From Blastopirellula marina (GTDB lineage Bacteria; Planctomycetota; Planctomycetia; Pirellulales; Pirellulaceae), in assembly GCF_002967715.1 (NCBI RefSeq), contig NZ_PUIA01000068.1, positions 1 to 64,000 of the forward strand: a stretch of DNA of 64,000 nt. Direction: 5' to 3'. The translations under genes were made by a program, and so were the position numbers. Below the pieces are notes generated by a model that did no database searches, was not told the origin of the DNA, and saw nothing but the letters and a program-made list of their open reading frames with translations. Shown piece by piece: positions 46,716 to 56,992 of this stretch. Every line of letters begins with the position of its first letter. Within the stretch, counting starts at the first letter, position 1.

Positions 46716-48761
46716 TCATTTCTCGCCAGCTTCATACGTCAACTTCGTCACGTCGACACGAAGTTCTTCGAGTCGTTTTGCAACATCAGCCGGCATCTCG
46801 GCTTGAAATCGCCCGCCGATTTGATCGGCCAAGAAGGCCTCAATCGCAGCATACATCGCCATGCGGTTAACAGGATTTGCGAAGCCATGCCCCTCATCAT
46901 CCGCTAACAAGTAGCTGACCTCATGGCCTCGATCGCGAAGTGCAATGGCAATCTGATCAGCTTCAGCCTGTTTCACTCTCGGATCGTTTGCACCCTGGAC
47001 AATTAATAGTGGCCTTGAAATCTTATCGGCACTGAAGAGCGGACTTGCTTCTCTGATTCGCTGTTTTCCCTCTTCGGTGGCAGGGTCTCCGACCATGCCA
47101 TATAGGAAAGCACGCCCGGCCTCCCAGTAGGGAGGAATCGAATCGAGCAACGTGAAGATATTGCTCGGTCCTACGATGTCGACACCACACGCATAAAGCT
47201 CAGGCGTGAACGCGAGACCCGCTAACGTGGCGTACCCGCCGTAGCTGCCACCCATGATGGCCACGCGGTCCTTATCCGCGATGCCTTCCTTGATCAAGTG
47301 TTTCACACCCCAGGTGATGTCATCTTGCATCAGTTTCCCCCATTGCATGTCACCCGCATTGAGAAACTTCTTGCCGTAACCGCCGCTGGCACGAAAGTTC
47401 GGCTGCAATACAGCGTAACCACGGTTGGCGAGAAACTGAACCTGCGCGTTGTATCCCCAGGAATCGCGAGGCCCTTTTGGCCCGCCGTGTACCAGCACAA
47501 TAAGTGGTAAATTCTTCGGTTCTACGCCAGTGGGAAGTGTCAGATAGGCCGGGATCTCCAATCCATCGCTGCTGGTGTAGCGAATCGAAGTCATCGGTGC
47601 GAGGTACTTTTCCACCTCTTTGAGTTCGGGACGCGGTGTGTATTGATAAATGAGTTCACGCGTTTTCGCGTCGAAGTACCAAGCTTCAGCAGCATATTTG
47701 TCGCCATGTACCGCGATCAAGAATTTGCTGTAGTCTTTGGTCGAACTCTGGAAAGCAATTTCACGCCCGGGAAATTGCTCCTGCAGAAACTTGTAGTTGG
47801 CTTCCCACGTTTTGTTTCGCCAGTAATAGCGAGTCTTCTCATCAGTGTACGAAGTGGAGATGATCTCGCGGGTGTTGCGGTCCAACTGTAATCCGCCGAA
47901 GTCAACGGACTTATCAGGATCGCTTTCCAACAGTTCCTGTTCCTTCGTTTCAGGATTCATCTTGAACAAAGTCATCAGGTCGAGATCACCTTTGTTGGTG
48001 ACCAGGTAAAAGTTCTCGTTCTTGGCATCCCAACCACTTACGCCTGCATTCTCCGTGACAAGAGTCTCGTAAATCGGTACCAGGTCGTCACCCTCTTTTC
48101 GCAGCAACGTCGTGTTGCCTGCTGGGTCAGTTCGACTGAGCAGGCGAAGGTTGTCGTCCCAGTCGAAATCGTAACCGGTGATGCGTTCCTTGTTTTGATA
48201 GATCAACGTCAACTTGCCGGTTGAAATCTCAAGTTGATAAAGATCGTGCCAAGCCTTGTCTCGGTCATTCAAGCCCACCCACAGGAGGTCGGGATTATTC
48301 TGACTAGCGTGCATGATTCGCGCGGTGACATCTTCCATCGGCGTCAGATTGCGCGAGCTTGGGGTCTCTTTGCCCTCCTCCGGTTTCGCACGAGGATCGA
48401 CGGCGAACAGATTCATATTCTCGTCGCCACCAGAGTCTTTCACGAACAGGATGTACTTGCCATCTTCGGTCCACGTATACCCGTACAAAGGGCGCTTGCT
48501 ATCGGTCAGTGGGCGAGCCTTCTCGAATGGCTCCGCGAACTCCTTGACCCACACATTCATGATTCCCTGATAAGGTTTCATAAACGAGATGAACTTACCG
48601 TCGGGACTCAATTGACCGCCAGAAATCTGCGGGTTCCCAAAAAAGAGTTCCCGATCCAATAACGGCGTTTCGGCCGCATCCGCCGCAGAGCTGACAAAGT
48701 TTGATTGCATGCTGAAGGCCACCAGAATAAACGCGAACGTGGCGATGAATGTGTTCTTCAT
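46716..48761 (-). CDS. S9-family prolyl-oligopeptidase-type serine peptidase
   Basis: A 681-residue exported enzyme with a signal peptide ([20 protein letters not shown]). The N-terminal half is a seven-bladed propeller of the WD40/TolB-like type ([27 protein letters not shown]). The C-terminal catalytic domain has [16 protein letters not shown], the nucleophile Ser in [14 protein letters not shown], Asp in [10 protein letters not shown] and His in DDEGHGFAN. It should cleave peptides in the periplasm, like dipeptidyl or acylaminoacyl peptidases. It appears to be a single gene. Confidence 0.93.
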   Translation of the reverse strand: MKNTFIATFAFILVAFSMQSNFVSSAADAAETPLLDRELFFGNPQISGGQLSPDGKFISFMKPYQGIMNVWVKEFAEPFEKARPLTDSKRPLYGYTWTEDGKYILFVKDSGGDENMNLFAVDPRAKPEEGKETPSSRNLTPMEDVTARIMHASQNNPDLLWVGLNDRDKAWHDLYQLEISTGKLTLIYQNKERITGYDFDWDDNLRLLSRTDPAGNTTLLRKEGDDLVPIYETLVTENAGVSGWDAKNENFYLVTNKGDLDLMTLFKMNPETKEQELLESDPDKSVDFGGLQLDRNTREIISTSYTDEKTRYYWRNKTWEANYKFLQEQFPGREIAFQSSTKDYSKFLIAVHGDKYAAEAWYFDAKTRELIYQYTPRPELKEVEKYLAPMTSIRYTSSDGLEIPAYLTLPTGVEPKNLPLIVLVHGGPKGPRDSWGYNAQVQFLANRGYAVLQPNFRASGGYGKKFLNAGDMQWGKLMQDDITWGVKHLIKEGIADKDRVAIMGGSYGGYATLAGLAFTPELYACGVDIVGPSNIFTLLDSIPPYWEAGRAFLYGMVGDPATEEGKQRIREASPLFSADKISRPLLIVQGANDPRVKQAEADQIAIALRDRGHEVSYLLADDEGHGFANPVNRMAMYAAIEAFLADQIGGRFQAEMPADVAKRLEELRVDVTKLTYEAGEK

Positions 48762-49270
48762 TAGGGAGATCCAAGGTATTAACAGGGATACGGTAAAGCT
48801 TCGATGTAAGCAGCACCAATTCGGTGTTGCAATCGATGAGAATCGCGGAAACTAGAGACGTTTTGAACCGCTTGAATCACCAAGCCGATCATACGAGTAT
48901 TTATGGCGAATCCGGGGTGGCTGAACAACATGGGCATGGATGTGCACACTTTGCCATTGGCGATGCCTACCTCACAAGCCATTCTCTAACTCGTTTTAAG
49001 GATAAGGCTTATGCAAATACGATTCAAACCGATCTGCGGTCAAGCGTCCAGAGGAAAATAAATCCGTGAGCCCCAAGAGAACAATGTAATGACTGAGCGA
49101 CGTGTTGGATAACCGATGCCACCCTCACGTATTCTGTATACGCCCCTGCGATAGCCGACTGGGAAAATGAATTCGGTTACGATTTACTATATCGAGATTG
49201 ACCCTAGCTCCCGTGTTTCTGTCAGTTTATTTGAGCAAGGGTCATTTGAATTATCAGTTAAAGGAAATAT
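48762..49270. other. Gap between divergent peptidase and NHL genes
   Basis: About 510 bases, which should hold the two promoters. Open frames of 60-80 codons on both strands overlap one another and show no motif or clear start signal. An AAAGGA ribosome site directly precedes the NHL gene. Nothing else is supported. Confidence 0.5.
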
Positions 49271-50326
49271 ATGCGAACCCTCTTCACGCTTTGTTTACTG
49301 GCAACACCCTTCTGCGGCGCATCACTACAGGCCGTTGAACCTCTGAACAAAGGGAACCTGTTCGCTCCCTTCAGTGTGGCCGTCGATGATGCCGGGCAGA
49401 TCTACGGTGTCGAGTATATGGCTCCTCACCGCGTATTCCAGATTGCTCCGGACGGGAAACTAAGCTTCATTGCTGGCGATCCCGGTACAGACATTAAAAA
49501 AGGTCCCGAACGTGCGCGGGAAGAGCCCGATCCGCTGAAGGCCACATTCACCGAGATGCATGACATTGTGCTCGGACCGAAAGGGAACCTGTACATTGCC
49601 GATACCCACAACTACCGCGTGCGAAAACTAGACATGGCGACAGGCCAACTCTCGACAGTCGCGGGAACTGGCGTGAAAGGTTATTCCGGAGACGGAGGTC
49701 CGGCGGTCGGGGCCAAATTGGGCGGCATCTTCTCGATCTCCTTCAGTCCAGATTTCAAACGCTTGTATCTGGTCGATCTGGCCAACCGTCGGATCCGTGT
49801 CGTGGACATGGTAACAGGCCGAATCGACACCTTTGCCGGGAATGGTAAAAACGCCGCACCAGAGGATGGTGCCTTGGCCGCGCAGGCCTCGCTCAACGAT
49901 CCACGAGCAGTGCTGGCAGATCAGAAAGGCAATGTTTATATCCTCTCGCGCGGCGGGCACTCACTTGCAGTGGTGGATACGAATGGTCGCATCCGTACCG
50001 TGGTGAATGCGTCCGGAAAGAAAGGTTATTCCGGAGACGGCGGTCAGGCGATCGAGGCGACGATGAACGGCCCGAAACATCTAACGATTGACCCGAAGAC
50101 TCGCGTGATCATCGCGGATACAGAGAATCACGTGATACGCCGCTACGATCCGGAGACCAGACTGATTGAACTTCTGGCGGGAACTCCTGAGAGTCAAGGG
50201 ACTGTCCTTACGGACGATCCATTGACATCAAAATTGGCGCGGCCCCACGGTGTTAGGGTGAAAGATGGCTGGCTCTATATCGCCGACAGCTACAACAACC
50301 GTGTTCTTCGCTTTGCATACGACTAA
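49271..50326 (+). CDS. NHL-repeat beta-propeller protein
   Basis: A 351-residue secreted protein with a signal peptide (LFTLCLLATPFCGASLQA). NHL blades are seen as GNLYIADTHNYRVRKLD, RLYLVDLANRRIRVVD, KTRVIIADTENHVIRRYD and GWLYIADSYNNRVLRF, with GTGVKGYSGDGG and ASGKKGYSGDGG inter-blade loops. A 21-base identical segment underlies these two loops. A six-bladed propeller is expected. No enzymatic residues are evident; the family serves in binding or as lyase/lactonase-like scaffolds. AAAGGA ten bases before the ATG supports the start. Confidence 0.88.
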   Translation: MRTLFTLCLLATPFCGASLQAVEPLNKGNLFAPFSVAVDDAGQIYGVEYMAPHRVFQIAPDGKLSFIAGDPGTDIKKGPERAREEPDPLKATFTEMHDIVLGPKGNLYIADTHNYRVRKLDMATGQLSTVAGTGVKGYSGDGGPAVGAKLGGIFSISFSPDFKRLYLVDLANRRIRVVDMVTGRIDTFAGNGKNAAPEDGALAAQASLNDPRAVLADQKGNVYILSRGGHSLAVVDTNGRIRTVVNASGKKGYSGDGGQAIEATMNGPKHLTIDPKTRVIIADTENHVIRRYDPETRLIELLAGTPESQGTVLTDDPLTSKLARPHGVRVKDGWLYIADSYNNRVLRFAYD

Positions 50327-50985
50327 CTAGAATGCTTTCGCAAACTGCCTGACTCTCGCTCATTTTCACTCTCCTTATGGGGCACACTCAGCGATCGTTA
50401 CGCTTGCAGCGGACTGACATGCCCCTTCCCGGCGTTGGAGTCAACATCTCTAACCCCGGCCTTTATGTGGCAATCGGGCTTGTGAGTCTCGATACTTCGT
50501 ATGCATCTTTCAACTCATAGACTAAGACCTGCTTAGCCGTCTGAAACGTAAGATCGAAACCTGACTCTTGCAGCGTCTGCGAGTACCGCAGGCGAACGTC
50601 CAATAGTTTGTGCATTACGGCCAACGATCGTAAGACTTGGGCGATCAGAGTGCATAGCACTCGACTTGAGAAATTGAATCCGTCGCCAAATACCGAAGTG
50701 CTCGCACAAGCAGGACTGCGGTGGAACATTATTACCAAAAACTTGCCGACGCAATCAACTAGATTTCCAAGCGTGTGTGTGTTAAGCATTATCTTAACAT
50801 GTCCGCACTATTAACTAGGATCGTGTTGTCGGAGATAGGCTCTCGAAATTACCTAATAGACCCTCGTCAGACTTAGTCTATATTTGACATCGCCCGCCAG
50901 ATTAGCATTTCGCACCACAGCCGAGAAAATCCCGGCTCCTACCCCGATTCGCTCAGAATCTTGCATTTCATTCAGGAGAATCGCC
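50327..50985. other. Gap with no clear gene
   Basis: About 660 bases. A minus-strand frame at 50463-50789 (108 codons) ends in a stretch that reads like protein (KQVLVYELKDAYEVSRL), but its first half does not, and no family is known. It may be a fragment. The GTG start of the SGNH gene at 50986 has AGGAG directly upstream. Confidence 0.45.
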
Positions 50986-52332
50986 GTGCTTCGTACCTAT
51001 GTGTTGGCGCTATTAGTCAGTGGATTGGCGACGTCCGTTGCTACAGCCGCCGAGCCTGCGGCCCACATTCAATTGAGCGGAGACTGGGCAGTACAGGTCA
51101 ACGTCGCTGCCGGGGAGAACGCTCCGAAAGTCTCGGCGTTGGTGGCGGTAGATCGGCCAGAACTATTTACGGTAACGGCCGAACGTCATGAAAGTTTGCC
51201 AATCTACGATCCGGCGGGGCCACAGTATCGTCGCGGGGCTCGCTTAACGGCGCTGATCTCCGAATCGCTAACGGCACCAGACTTATTGGATCCGGCAAGC
51301 GTAGTCGTTCGGAGCGGCCCTAATAAGACAGACGAGACATATGTCCGTGGCCGCGATTATGAATTTGAAGATCGTTGGGGAGGGATCGGTCGCATCGCCG
51401 GTGGGCGAATAGCCGAGGGAAGCCCGGTATTTATCAGTTACCAACATTACCTCTCGCGAATCGACTCGATTGTGTTGACCAGCGCGGGAACACTCGAATA
51501 TCGAGCCGGCAAACCGGCCGCCGAGACACCGATGGCTCCGCAGGTTACTGCGTCGGAACGCCGTTTGGCAAACGTGTGGATACCGGGCCAAATCAAACAG
51601 CTGACCAAGAATAATCTGTTTCCCATTATGGAAACCGCTTATCCCGAGCCGGCAATGACCACTCTTTCGCAGGCGGAGCAGAAGATTCCTCGCGCACTAG
51701 CCAAATTGCGATCCGGCGAGCCGCTGCGAATATTGGCTTGGGGAGACAGCGTAACCGAAGGTGCCTACCTGGCCCACCCAGAGCGAGAGCACTGGCAGCA
51801 GCAATTTGTCGCACGACTGCGGCAGCGATTTCCCCAAGCCAAAATTGAACTGGTGACCGAAGCTTGGGGCGGCCGGACAACCGGTTCCTACCTGGCAGTT
51901 CCACCGGGTCAGCCTCACAACTATCAAGAAACCGTTTTAAATGCCAAGCCGGACCTGATCATTAGCGAGTTTGTCAACGACGCCGGTCTGAACCCCGAGA
52001 TGGTAGAAGATCGCTATGGCAAATTATTGGCCGACTTTCAAGAAATTGGTGCTGAGTGGATCATTCTAACGCCCCACTATGTAAGGCCCGACTGGATGGG
52101 ATTGGATCGTCAGAATGACATCGATCAAGACCCGCGTCCCTACGTGAAGGGGCTGCGTGAATTCGCGGCCAGACATCCGGTAGCACTCGCCGATGCGTCC
52201 CTTCGCTATGGAAGACTTTGGCGACAAGGGATCCCATACAACACGCTTATGGTGAACTGTATTAATCATCCAGGGCCGGAGGGGCTCAGCATCTTCGCCG
52301 ATGCGCTCATGGAGCTTTTTCCGCAGAAGTAA
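50986..52332 (+). CDS. Secreted SGNH/GDSL-family hydrolase
   Basis: The GTG at 50986, with AGGAG seven bases upstream, gives 448 residues and a proper signal peptide (YVLALLVSGLATSVATAA); the frame stays open further upstream but has no such site. A beta-rich N-terminal half (about 25-200) precedes the SGNH domain with block I Ser255 in AWGDSVTEGAYL, block II Gly in TEAWGGRTTGSY, Asn in SEFVNDAG and the Asp/His pair in VNCINHPGPEGLS. Likely a carbohydrate esterase. It is 51 bases before a haem dehydrogenase and forms a three-gene plus-strand unit with it and a PQQ-type propeller. Confidence 0.87.
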   Translation: MLRTYVLALLVSGLATSVATAAEPAAHIQLSGDWAVQVNVAAGENAPKVSALVAVDRPELFTVTAERHESLPIYDPAGPQYRRGARLTALISESLTAPDLLDPASVVVRSGPNKTDETYVRGRDYEFEDRWGGIGRIAGGRIAEGSPVFISYQHYLSRIDSIVLTSAGTLEYRAGKPAAETPMAPQVTASERRLANVWIPGQIKQLTKNNLFPIMETAYPEPAMTTLSQAEQKIPRALAKLRSGEPLRILAWGDSVTEGAYLAHPEREHWQQQFVARLRQRFPQAKIELVTEAWGGRTTGSYLAVPPGQPHNYQETVLNAKPDLIISEFVNDAGLNPEMVEDRYGKLLADFQEIGAEWIILTPHYVRPDWMGLDRQNDIDQDPRPYVKGLREFAARHPVALADASLRYGRLWRQGIPYNTLMVNCINHPGPEGLSIFADALMELFPQK

Positions 52333-52383
52333 AGGCTCGCTTGCATCAGTTTGGATAACTTCGTATACGCACGGAAAAGAGAA

Positions 52384-55300
52384 ATGATAAAATTTGCGAT
52401 GCAAGCGTTGATCGCCGTCATAGGTCTTAGCATGCTCGGTGATTGGTCGGTCGGTGAAGAGTTTCCCGTTCCTCCCAATACCGAACGGGCGGCCGAAACG
52501 CCCATGGACCCCAGCGAAGTGATCTCCAAGACGAAGTTGCCTCCCGGGTTTCGTCTTTCGTTGGTTGCGGCGGAACCGGATGTCCGCAACCCGATCGCGA
52601 TGACGTTCGACGAGCGAGGCAGGCTGTGGGTCGCCGAGAACTTCAGTTGGGCCGGGGGCGGATTCGGCGGGTTCAAATCTGGTGTGCGCGATCGGATCTT
52701 GATTTTCGAAGACGCCGATGGAGATGGGACGTTCGAGAAGCGGACCATTTTCTGGGATCAGGCGAGCAAATTAACCAGTATCGAAGTAGGAGACGGAGGG
52801 ATCTGGGCGATCTGTCTTCCCCAGTTACTATTCATACCTGATAAGGACGGGGACGACGTACCCGATAGCGACCCGGTCGTTGTGCTGGATGGCTTTGTCG
52901 ACGGAAGCAGCATATCGCACACGCCTGCCAATGGACTGAAGTGGGGCCCCGATGGTTGGCTTTACGGACGGCATGGCATCTTAGGTACAAGTCTGGTCGG
53001 CAAACCGGGAGCGAGTGACTCTCAGTGTTTTGCGATCAACACCGGAATATGGCGCTACCATCCGACGCGAGAGATCGCCGAACCGGTCATGCACGGTATG
53101 ACGAACTCGTGGGGATTCGACTTTGATTCGCATGGAGAAATGTTCGTCATCAACACGGTGATTGGGCATTTGTGGCAAGTGATTCCCGGTGCCCACACGC
53201 AACGGATGTTCGGTATCGACATCAATCCTCATTCGTACCAATTGATTAAGCAGGTCGCTGATCACGTTCACTGGGACGAAGGGGAAGGCTGGTCCGACGT
53301 GCGCAAAGGGGTAACCGACAGCACGAGCGAAGCGGGAGGTGGGCACGCCCATATCGGGCTGATGATCTACCAGGGGGACAATTGGCCAGCCGAGTATCGC
53401 GACCGGGTCTATACGCTCAATTTACATGGTCGGCGAATCAACACCGATCTGCTCAAGCGAGATGGCGCAGGGTACGTCGCGACGCACGGCCCTGACTTTT
53501 GCTTTGTAGAAGATCCCTGGTACCGAGGGATGGAATTGATCACCGGACCAGACGGCAGCGTCTTCATCGCCGACTGGAGCGATACCGGCGAATGCCACGA
53601 TCACGATGGCGTTCACTACGGTAGCGGGCGTATCTACAAGTTATCCTACGGAGAACAGAGACCACTCGCCGCGTTCGATTTGAAAAAGAAAACGAGTGCC
53701 GAGTTGGTATCGCTTCTGGCGCATCGTAACACATGGTGGGCCCGACAATCGCGGCGTCTGTTATCGCAGCGGGCCGTAGCAGAGGAAGAATCGCCGGCCA
53801 TTCATCATCTGCTACAGGAACGTTTGCGAGAGACCAGCGAGCCAATAGCACGAATTCGCTTGCTGGAAACAATTGCGACGACCGGTGCGGCGGACGAAGC
53901 GTGGTGGATTTCGGCCTTGGCCACCACAGATGAGTACGAGCGGGCATCTGCGCTCAAATTCTTTGTCGATCTGACAACGCAGGCTGGCAAAGTGCCGTCC
54001 ACGGAAGCACTGCAAACGCTCAAGAAACTGGCTGCTGAAGATCCGTCTGGGATCGTGCAGCTACATTTGGCGTCAACGTTGCAACGATTGCCGGTCGATC
54101 TACGATGGGAGATCACCGAGCAATTGGCCGTTCGACCAGAGTTTGCCACCGATGGGCGATTGCCACTGATGGTCTGGTATGGGATTGAGCCAGCCGTGCC
54201 ACGAGATCCAACGAAAGCGATCGCGCTTGTGGAGACGTCCGAGATGCCGCTCTTATCAGAACTGATCGCGCGGCGCGTGACACAAGAGATCGAGCGGGAA
54301 CCGGCTGCAGTGGATCGCATGCTGCAATTGGCTACGACTGGAAAATGCCGCCACGGAGATAGTGTCATACGCGGAATTGCGCTGGGGCTAAGCGGATGGC
54401 AGAAAGTTGCATCGCCCGCGCATTGGGGAGAAGCGGCCAAGAAGTTTGGGCAATCGCCAAGCGAAGAGATACGTACCCTGGTGCAAAACCTGAGCGTCGT
54501 GTTTGGGGATGGCCGCGCAATGGATGAGATCCGCGCGATCGTGATCGACAAAGAGCTGCCGACCGATGCTCGCCGATCCGCACTTCGTTCTCTGTTGGTA
54601 AGCCCACCGACCGACTATAGCCCAACGTTGGTGGCTCTCCTGGACGAACCGGGCATGACTGTCGACGCCCTGAAGGGATTGACGCAGTACGACGATCCGA
54701 CAATTCCCGCGAAGATCTTACAGCGGGCAGACAAGTTCGATGCCGTTGCCCGAAGTGAAATGATTCAAACATTAGTATCACGTCCCAACTCCGCTCGTGC
54801 TTTACTTGACGCGGTGGAGGCGAAGAGAATTTTAGCAAGCGAAATTTCCGCATTTCAAGCCAGGCAGATCGCCTCGCTTGAAGACGAAACGTTGACGCTC
54901 GACTTGACCCGACTCTGGGGAGACTTGCGTGTAAGTGCCGTCGAGAAACGAGCTCTGATCGACGCCTATCGCGAGAAGCTATCGCCCGACGTATTATCGC
55001 AAGCCGATCTATCGGCGGGACGCGTGTTGTTTCAAAAAACCTGCGCTAGTTGCCATGTACTTTTCGGGCAAGGTACCCTGTTGGGACCCGACCTGACCGG
55101 TTCTAATCGCAAGAATCTTGACTACCTTCTGGAGAATGTCATCGATCCAAGTGCGAGCGTTGGAGCCGATTTCCGGACCGTCCTGGTAGCGATGGAAGAT
55201 GGTCGCGTGCTCAACGGGGTCATCAGTCAGATGAACGAGCGGACGATCACACTCCGATCGCCGCAAGAAACAGTCACGATCGACCGACAAGAAATCGAAG

Positions 55301-55425
55301 AGATGAGAACGAGCCAAGTCTCACTGATGCCGGAAGGTCAATTGCTAAAACTGAGTGACAACGAGACCCGTGACCTGATTGCTTACCTCATGTCAAGCGT
55401 TCAGGCCCCCTTGCCATCGGAGTAA
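52384..55425 (+). CDS. Planctomycete membrane-bound dehydrogenase with C-terminal haem c
   Basis: About 1013 residues from the ATG at 52384, which is preceded by GGAAAAGAG; the TTG 33 bases earlier is less likely. After a signal peptide comes a six-bladed glucose/sorbosone-dehydrogenase-like propeller (about 45-430; FDERGRLWVAENF, NGLKWGPDGWLYGRHG, DGSVFIADWSDTGE), a helical HEAT-like middle (about 440-860) and a C-terminal cytochrome c domain with CASCHVLFGQGTLLGPDLTG. The latter pattern is the 'planctomycete-type haem-binding' module. It likely oxidises a sugar and passes electrons through haem. It is 89 bases before a PQQ-type propeller gene. Confidence 0.93.
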   Translation: MIKFAMQALIAVIGLSMLGDWSVGEEFPVPPNTERAAETPMDPSEVISKTKLPPGFRLSLVAAEPDVRNPIAMTFDERGRLWVAENFSWAGGGFGGFKSGVRDRILIFEDADGDGTFEKRTIFWDQASKLTSIEVGDGGIWAICLPQLLFIPDKDGDDVPDSDPVVVLDGFVDGSSISHTPANGLKWGPDGWLYGRHGILGTSLVGKPGASDSQCFAINTGIWRYHPTREIAEPVMHGMTNSWGFDFDSHGEMFVINTVIGHLWQVIPGAHTQRMFGIDINPHSYQLIKQVADHVHWDEGEGWSDVRKGVTDSTSEAGGGHAHIGLMIYQGDNWPAEYRDRVYTLNLHGRRINTDLLKRDGAGYVATHGPDFCFVEDPWYRGMELITGPDGSVFIADWSDTGECHDHDGVHYGSGRIYKLSYGEQRPLAAFDLKKKTSAELVSLLAHRNTWWARQSRRLLSQRAVAEEESPAIHHLLQERLRETSEPIARIRLLETIATTGAADEAWWISALATTDEYERASALKFFVDLTTQAGKVPSTEALQTLKKLAAEDPSGIVQLHLASTLQRLPVDLRWEITEQLAVRPEFATDGRLPLMVWYGIEPAVPRDPTKAIALVETSEMPLLSELIARRVTQEIEREPAAVDRMLQLATTGKCRHGDSVIRGIALGLSGWQKVASPAHWGEAAKKFGQSPSEEIRTLVQNLSVVFGDGRAMDEIRAIVIDKELPTDARRSALRSLLVSPPTDYSPTLVALLDEPGMTVDALKGLTQYDDPTIPAKILQRADKFDAVARSEMIQTLVSRPNSARALLDAVEAKRILASEISAFQARQIASLEDETLTLDLTRLWGDLRVSAVEKRALIDAYREKLSPDVLSQADLSAGRVLFQKTCASCHVLFGQGTLLGPDLTGSNRKNLDYLLENVIDPSASVGADFRTVLVAMEDGRVLNGVISQMNERTITLRSPQETVTIDRQEIEEMRTSQVSLMPEGQLLKLSDNETRDLIAYLMSSVQAPLPSE

Positions 55426-55514
55426 CTCGACGGTTTGACCTTCCCCCGTCCATCCTGCAGAATGCAGACAGTTGGTCGCGACCTTTTTCTCCCTTTCCAC
55501 GCAGAAGCCTTCCT

Positions 55515-56792
55515 ATGCCGCCAATTCGCCTGCTTACCCTGTTCGCCCTCGCTGTCATTATCCCCGCTGCAAGCATAGCCTCAGCCGAGGAACTCGCCGA
55601 TTGGCCGAAATGGCGGGGCCCAGACGATACGGGAAGTTCGTCGCTGGCCGGTTTGCCGATTGAATGGAACGCCGAGAATGTGCTGTGGAAAACGGAGCTT
55701 TCCGGGAAAGGATGTTCGACCCCGATCGTGTGGCAAAACACGATTTATGCGACCACCCCGGTCGACGGCAAAGACGCGCTGATCGCTCTAGACGCCAACG
55801 GAAAGCCGTTATGGAATGTTCAGTTCGGCAGCGAAAACCCCGGCAAGCATCGCAATGGCTCGGGTTGCAATGCTTCACCCACCACAGACGGCGAGCATGT
55901 TTTCGTTTACTTCAAGAGCGCCACGCTGGCAGCCGTCGATTTCCAAGGAAAGACCGCCTGGAAAACCAACTTGGTCGAGCGTTATGGACCGGACACGCTG
56001 TTTTGGGATCACGGGACATCGCCGGTGCTGACAAAAAACTTTGTCGTCATGGCTCGAATGCACCAAGGCGAATCGTGGCTGGCAGCATTTGACAAAGTCA
56101 CGGGCGAATTGGCGTGGAAGGTTGCGCGCAACTACGAAACTCCGGTGGAATGCGATCACGGGTATTCCACCCCGGTCGTCATCGATTTTCAAGGCGAAGA
56201 GTCGCTTCTCACCTGGGGAGGCGAACACCTCACAATCCACCACGCCAAAACGGGAAATCTGGTCTGGAGTTGTGGCGGCTTCAACCCCGAAGGCAACAAG
56301 CTTTGGCCCACGATCGCCACACCTGTCGTGGTGGGTGATGTCGCCGTGATCGCCTATGGGCGTAACGATCGAGGTATTCCTCGGCTGCATGGAGTTCGTC
56401 TCGCAGGAGCCGGAGATGTCACGGCAACCAATCGTTTGTGGGACCGAGACGACATCGGTACCTTTGTACCTTCGCCGGCCGTCTATCAAGATCAGATCTA
56501 TCTTGTTGGGGATAAAGGCAAAGTCACCTGTTTCGATCCCGAGACCGGCAAAACCATTTGGGAAGGAGACCTTCCCAAACATCGGGCACGCTACTATGGT
56601 TCACCGCTGATCGCCGGAGGCACACTATACGCCCCACGGGAAGACGGCATCATCTTGGTAGCTGACATTCGCTATGGCTTTAAACTGCTGCACGAAAACG
56701 ACATGCGAGAGTCGGTGATCGCCTCGCCCGTGCCTGCTCCGGGTCGCCTTCTGTTACGCGGCACGGAAACCCTTTTCTGCATCGGAAATTAG
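55515..56792 (+). CDS. PQQ-type beta-propeller protein (BamB-like)
   Basis: A 425-residue secreted protein (signal LLTLFALAVIIPAASIASA). Eight or so blades with the AWxK/LWxx type signature occur: ENVLWKTELSGKG, KTAWKTNLVERYG, LAWKVARNYETP, NLVWSCGGFNPEG, KTIWEGDLPKH. Such proteins either bind PQQ in dehydrogenases or act as scaffolds like BamB. Residues for PQQ/Ca binding are not clear, so a scaffold role cannot be excluded. Last gene of the SGNH-dehydrogenase-propeller unit. Confidence 0.88.
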   Translation: MPPIRLLTLFALAVIIPAASIASAEELADWPKWRGPDDTGSSSLAGLPIEWNAENVLWKTELSGKGCSTPIVWQNTIYATTPVDGKDALIALDANGKPLWNVQFGSENPGKHRNGSGCNASPTTDGEHVFVYFKSATLAAVDFQGKTAWKTNLVERYGPDTLFWDHGTSPVLTKNFVVMARMHQGESWLAAFDKVTGELAWKVARNYETPVECDHGYSTPVVIDFQGEESLLTWGGEHLTIHHAKTGNLVWSCGGFNPEGNKLWPTIATPVVVGDVAVIAYGRNDRGIPRLHGVRLAGAGDVTATNRLWDRDDIGTFVPSPAVYQDQIYLVGDKGKVTCFDPETGKTIWEGDLPKHRARYYGSPLIAGGTLYAPREDGIILVADIRYGFKLLHENDMRESVIASPVPAPGRLLLRGTETLFCIGN

Positions 56793-56865
56793 CAGAATCC
56801 GGTAGCGAGAAATTCATCACTAGCAATTAACGCCCCACTTATATCCCAGCCTCAACGGGCGCACG

Positions 56866-56901
56866 AAAAACCCTGGTTCAACACTATTTGCTAAACCAGG
56901 G
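56866..56901 (-). terminator. Factor-independent terminator for the sulfatase gene
   Basis: The arms CCCTGGTT (56871-56878) and AACCAGGG (56894-56901) form an 8-bp stem with a 15-base loop. On the minus strand the stem is followed by five T residues (A-run at 56866-56870), as expected for a terminator read from the right. It lies 90 bases past the stop of the sulfatase at 56993. It may also stop transcription from the propeller gene in the other direction. Confidence 0.65.
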
Positions 56902-56992
56902 ATTAAGTGGGTTTAGGCTGACGGTGTTCGCAATAAAAGAGAGATGACCTTTTCATAAGAGTTCACAACTCGGGAAAGTAGCCTGACGATGG

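Noticed and set aside
48779-49069. Overlapping 67- and 81-codon frames on both strands between the peptidase and NHL genes
   Set aside because: Neither has a ribosome site, motif or signal peptide, and the two overlap each other; the region is better read as a double promoter.
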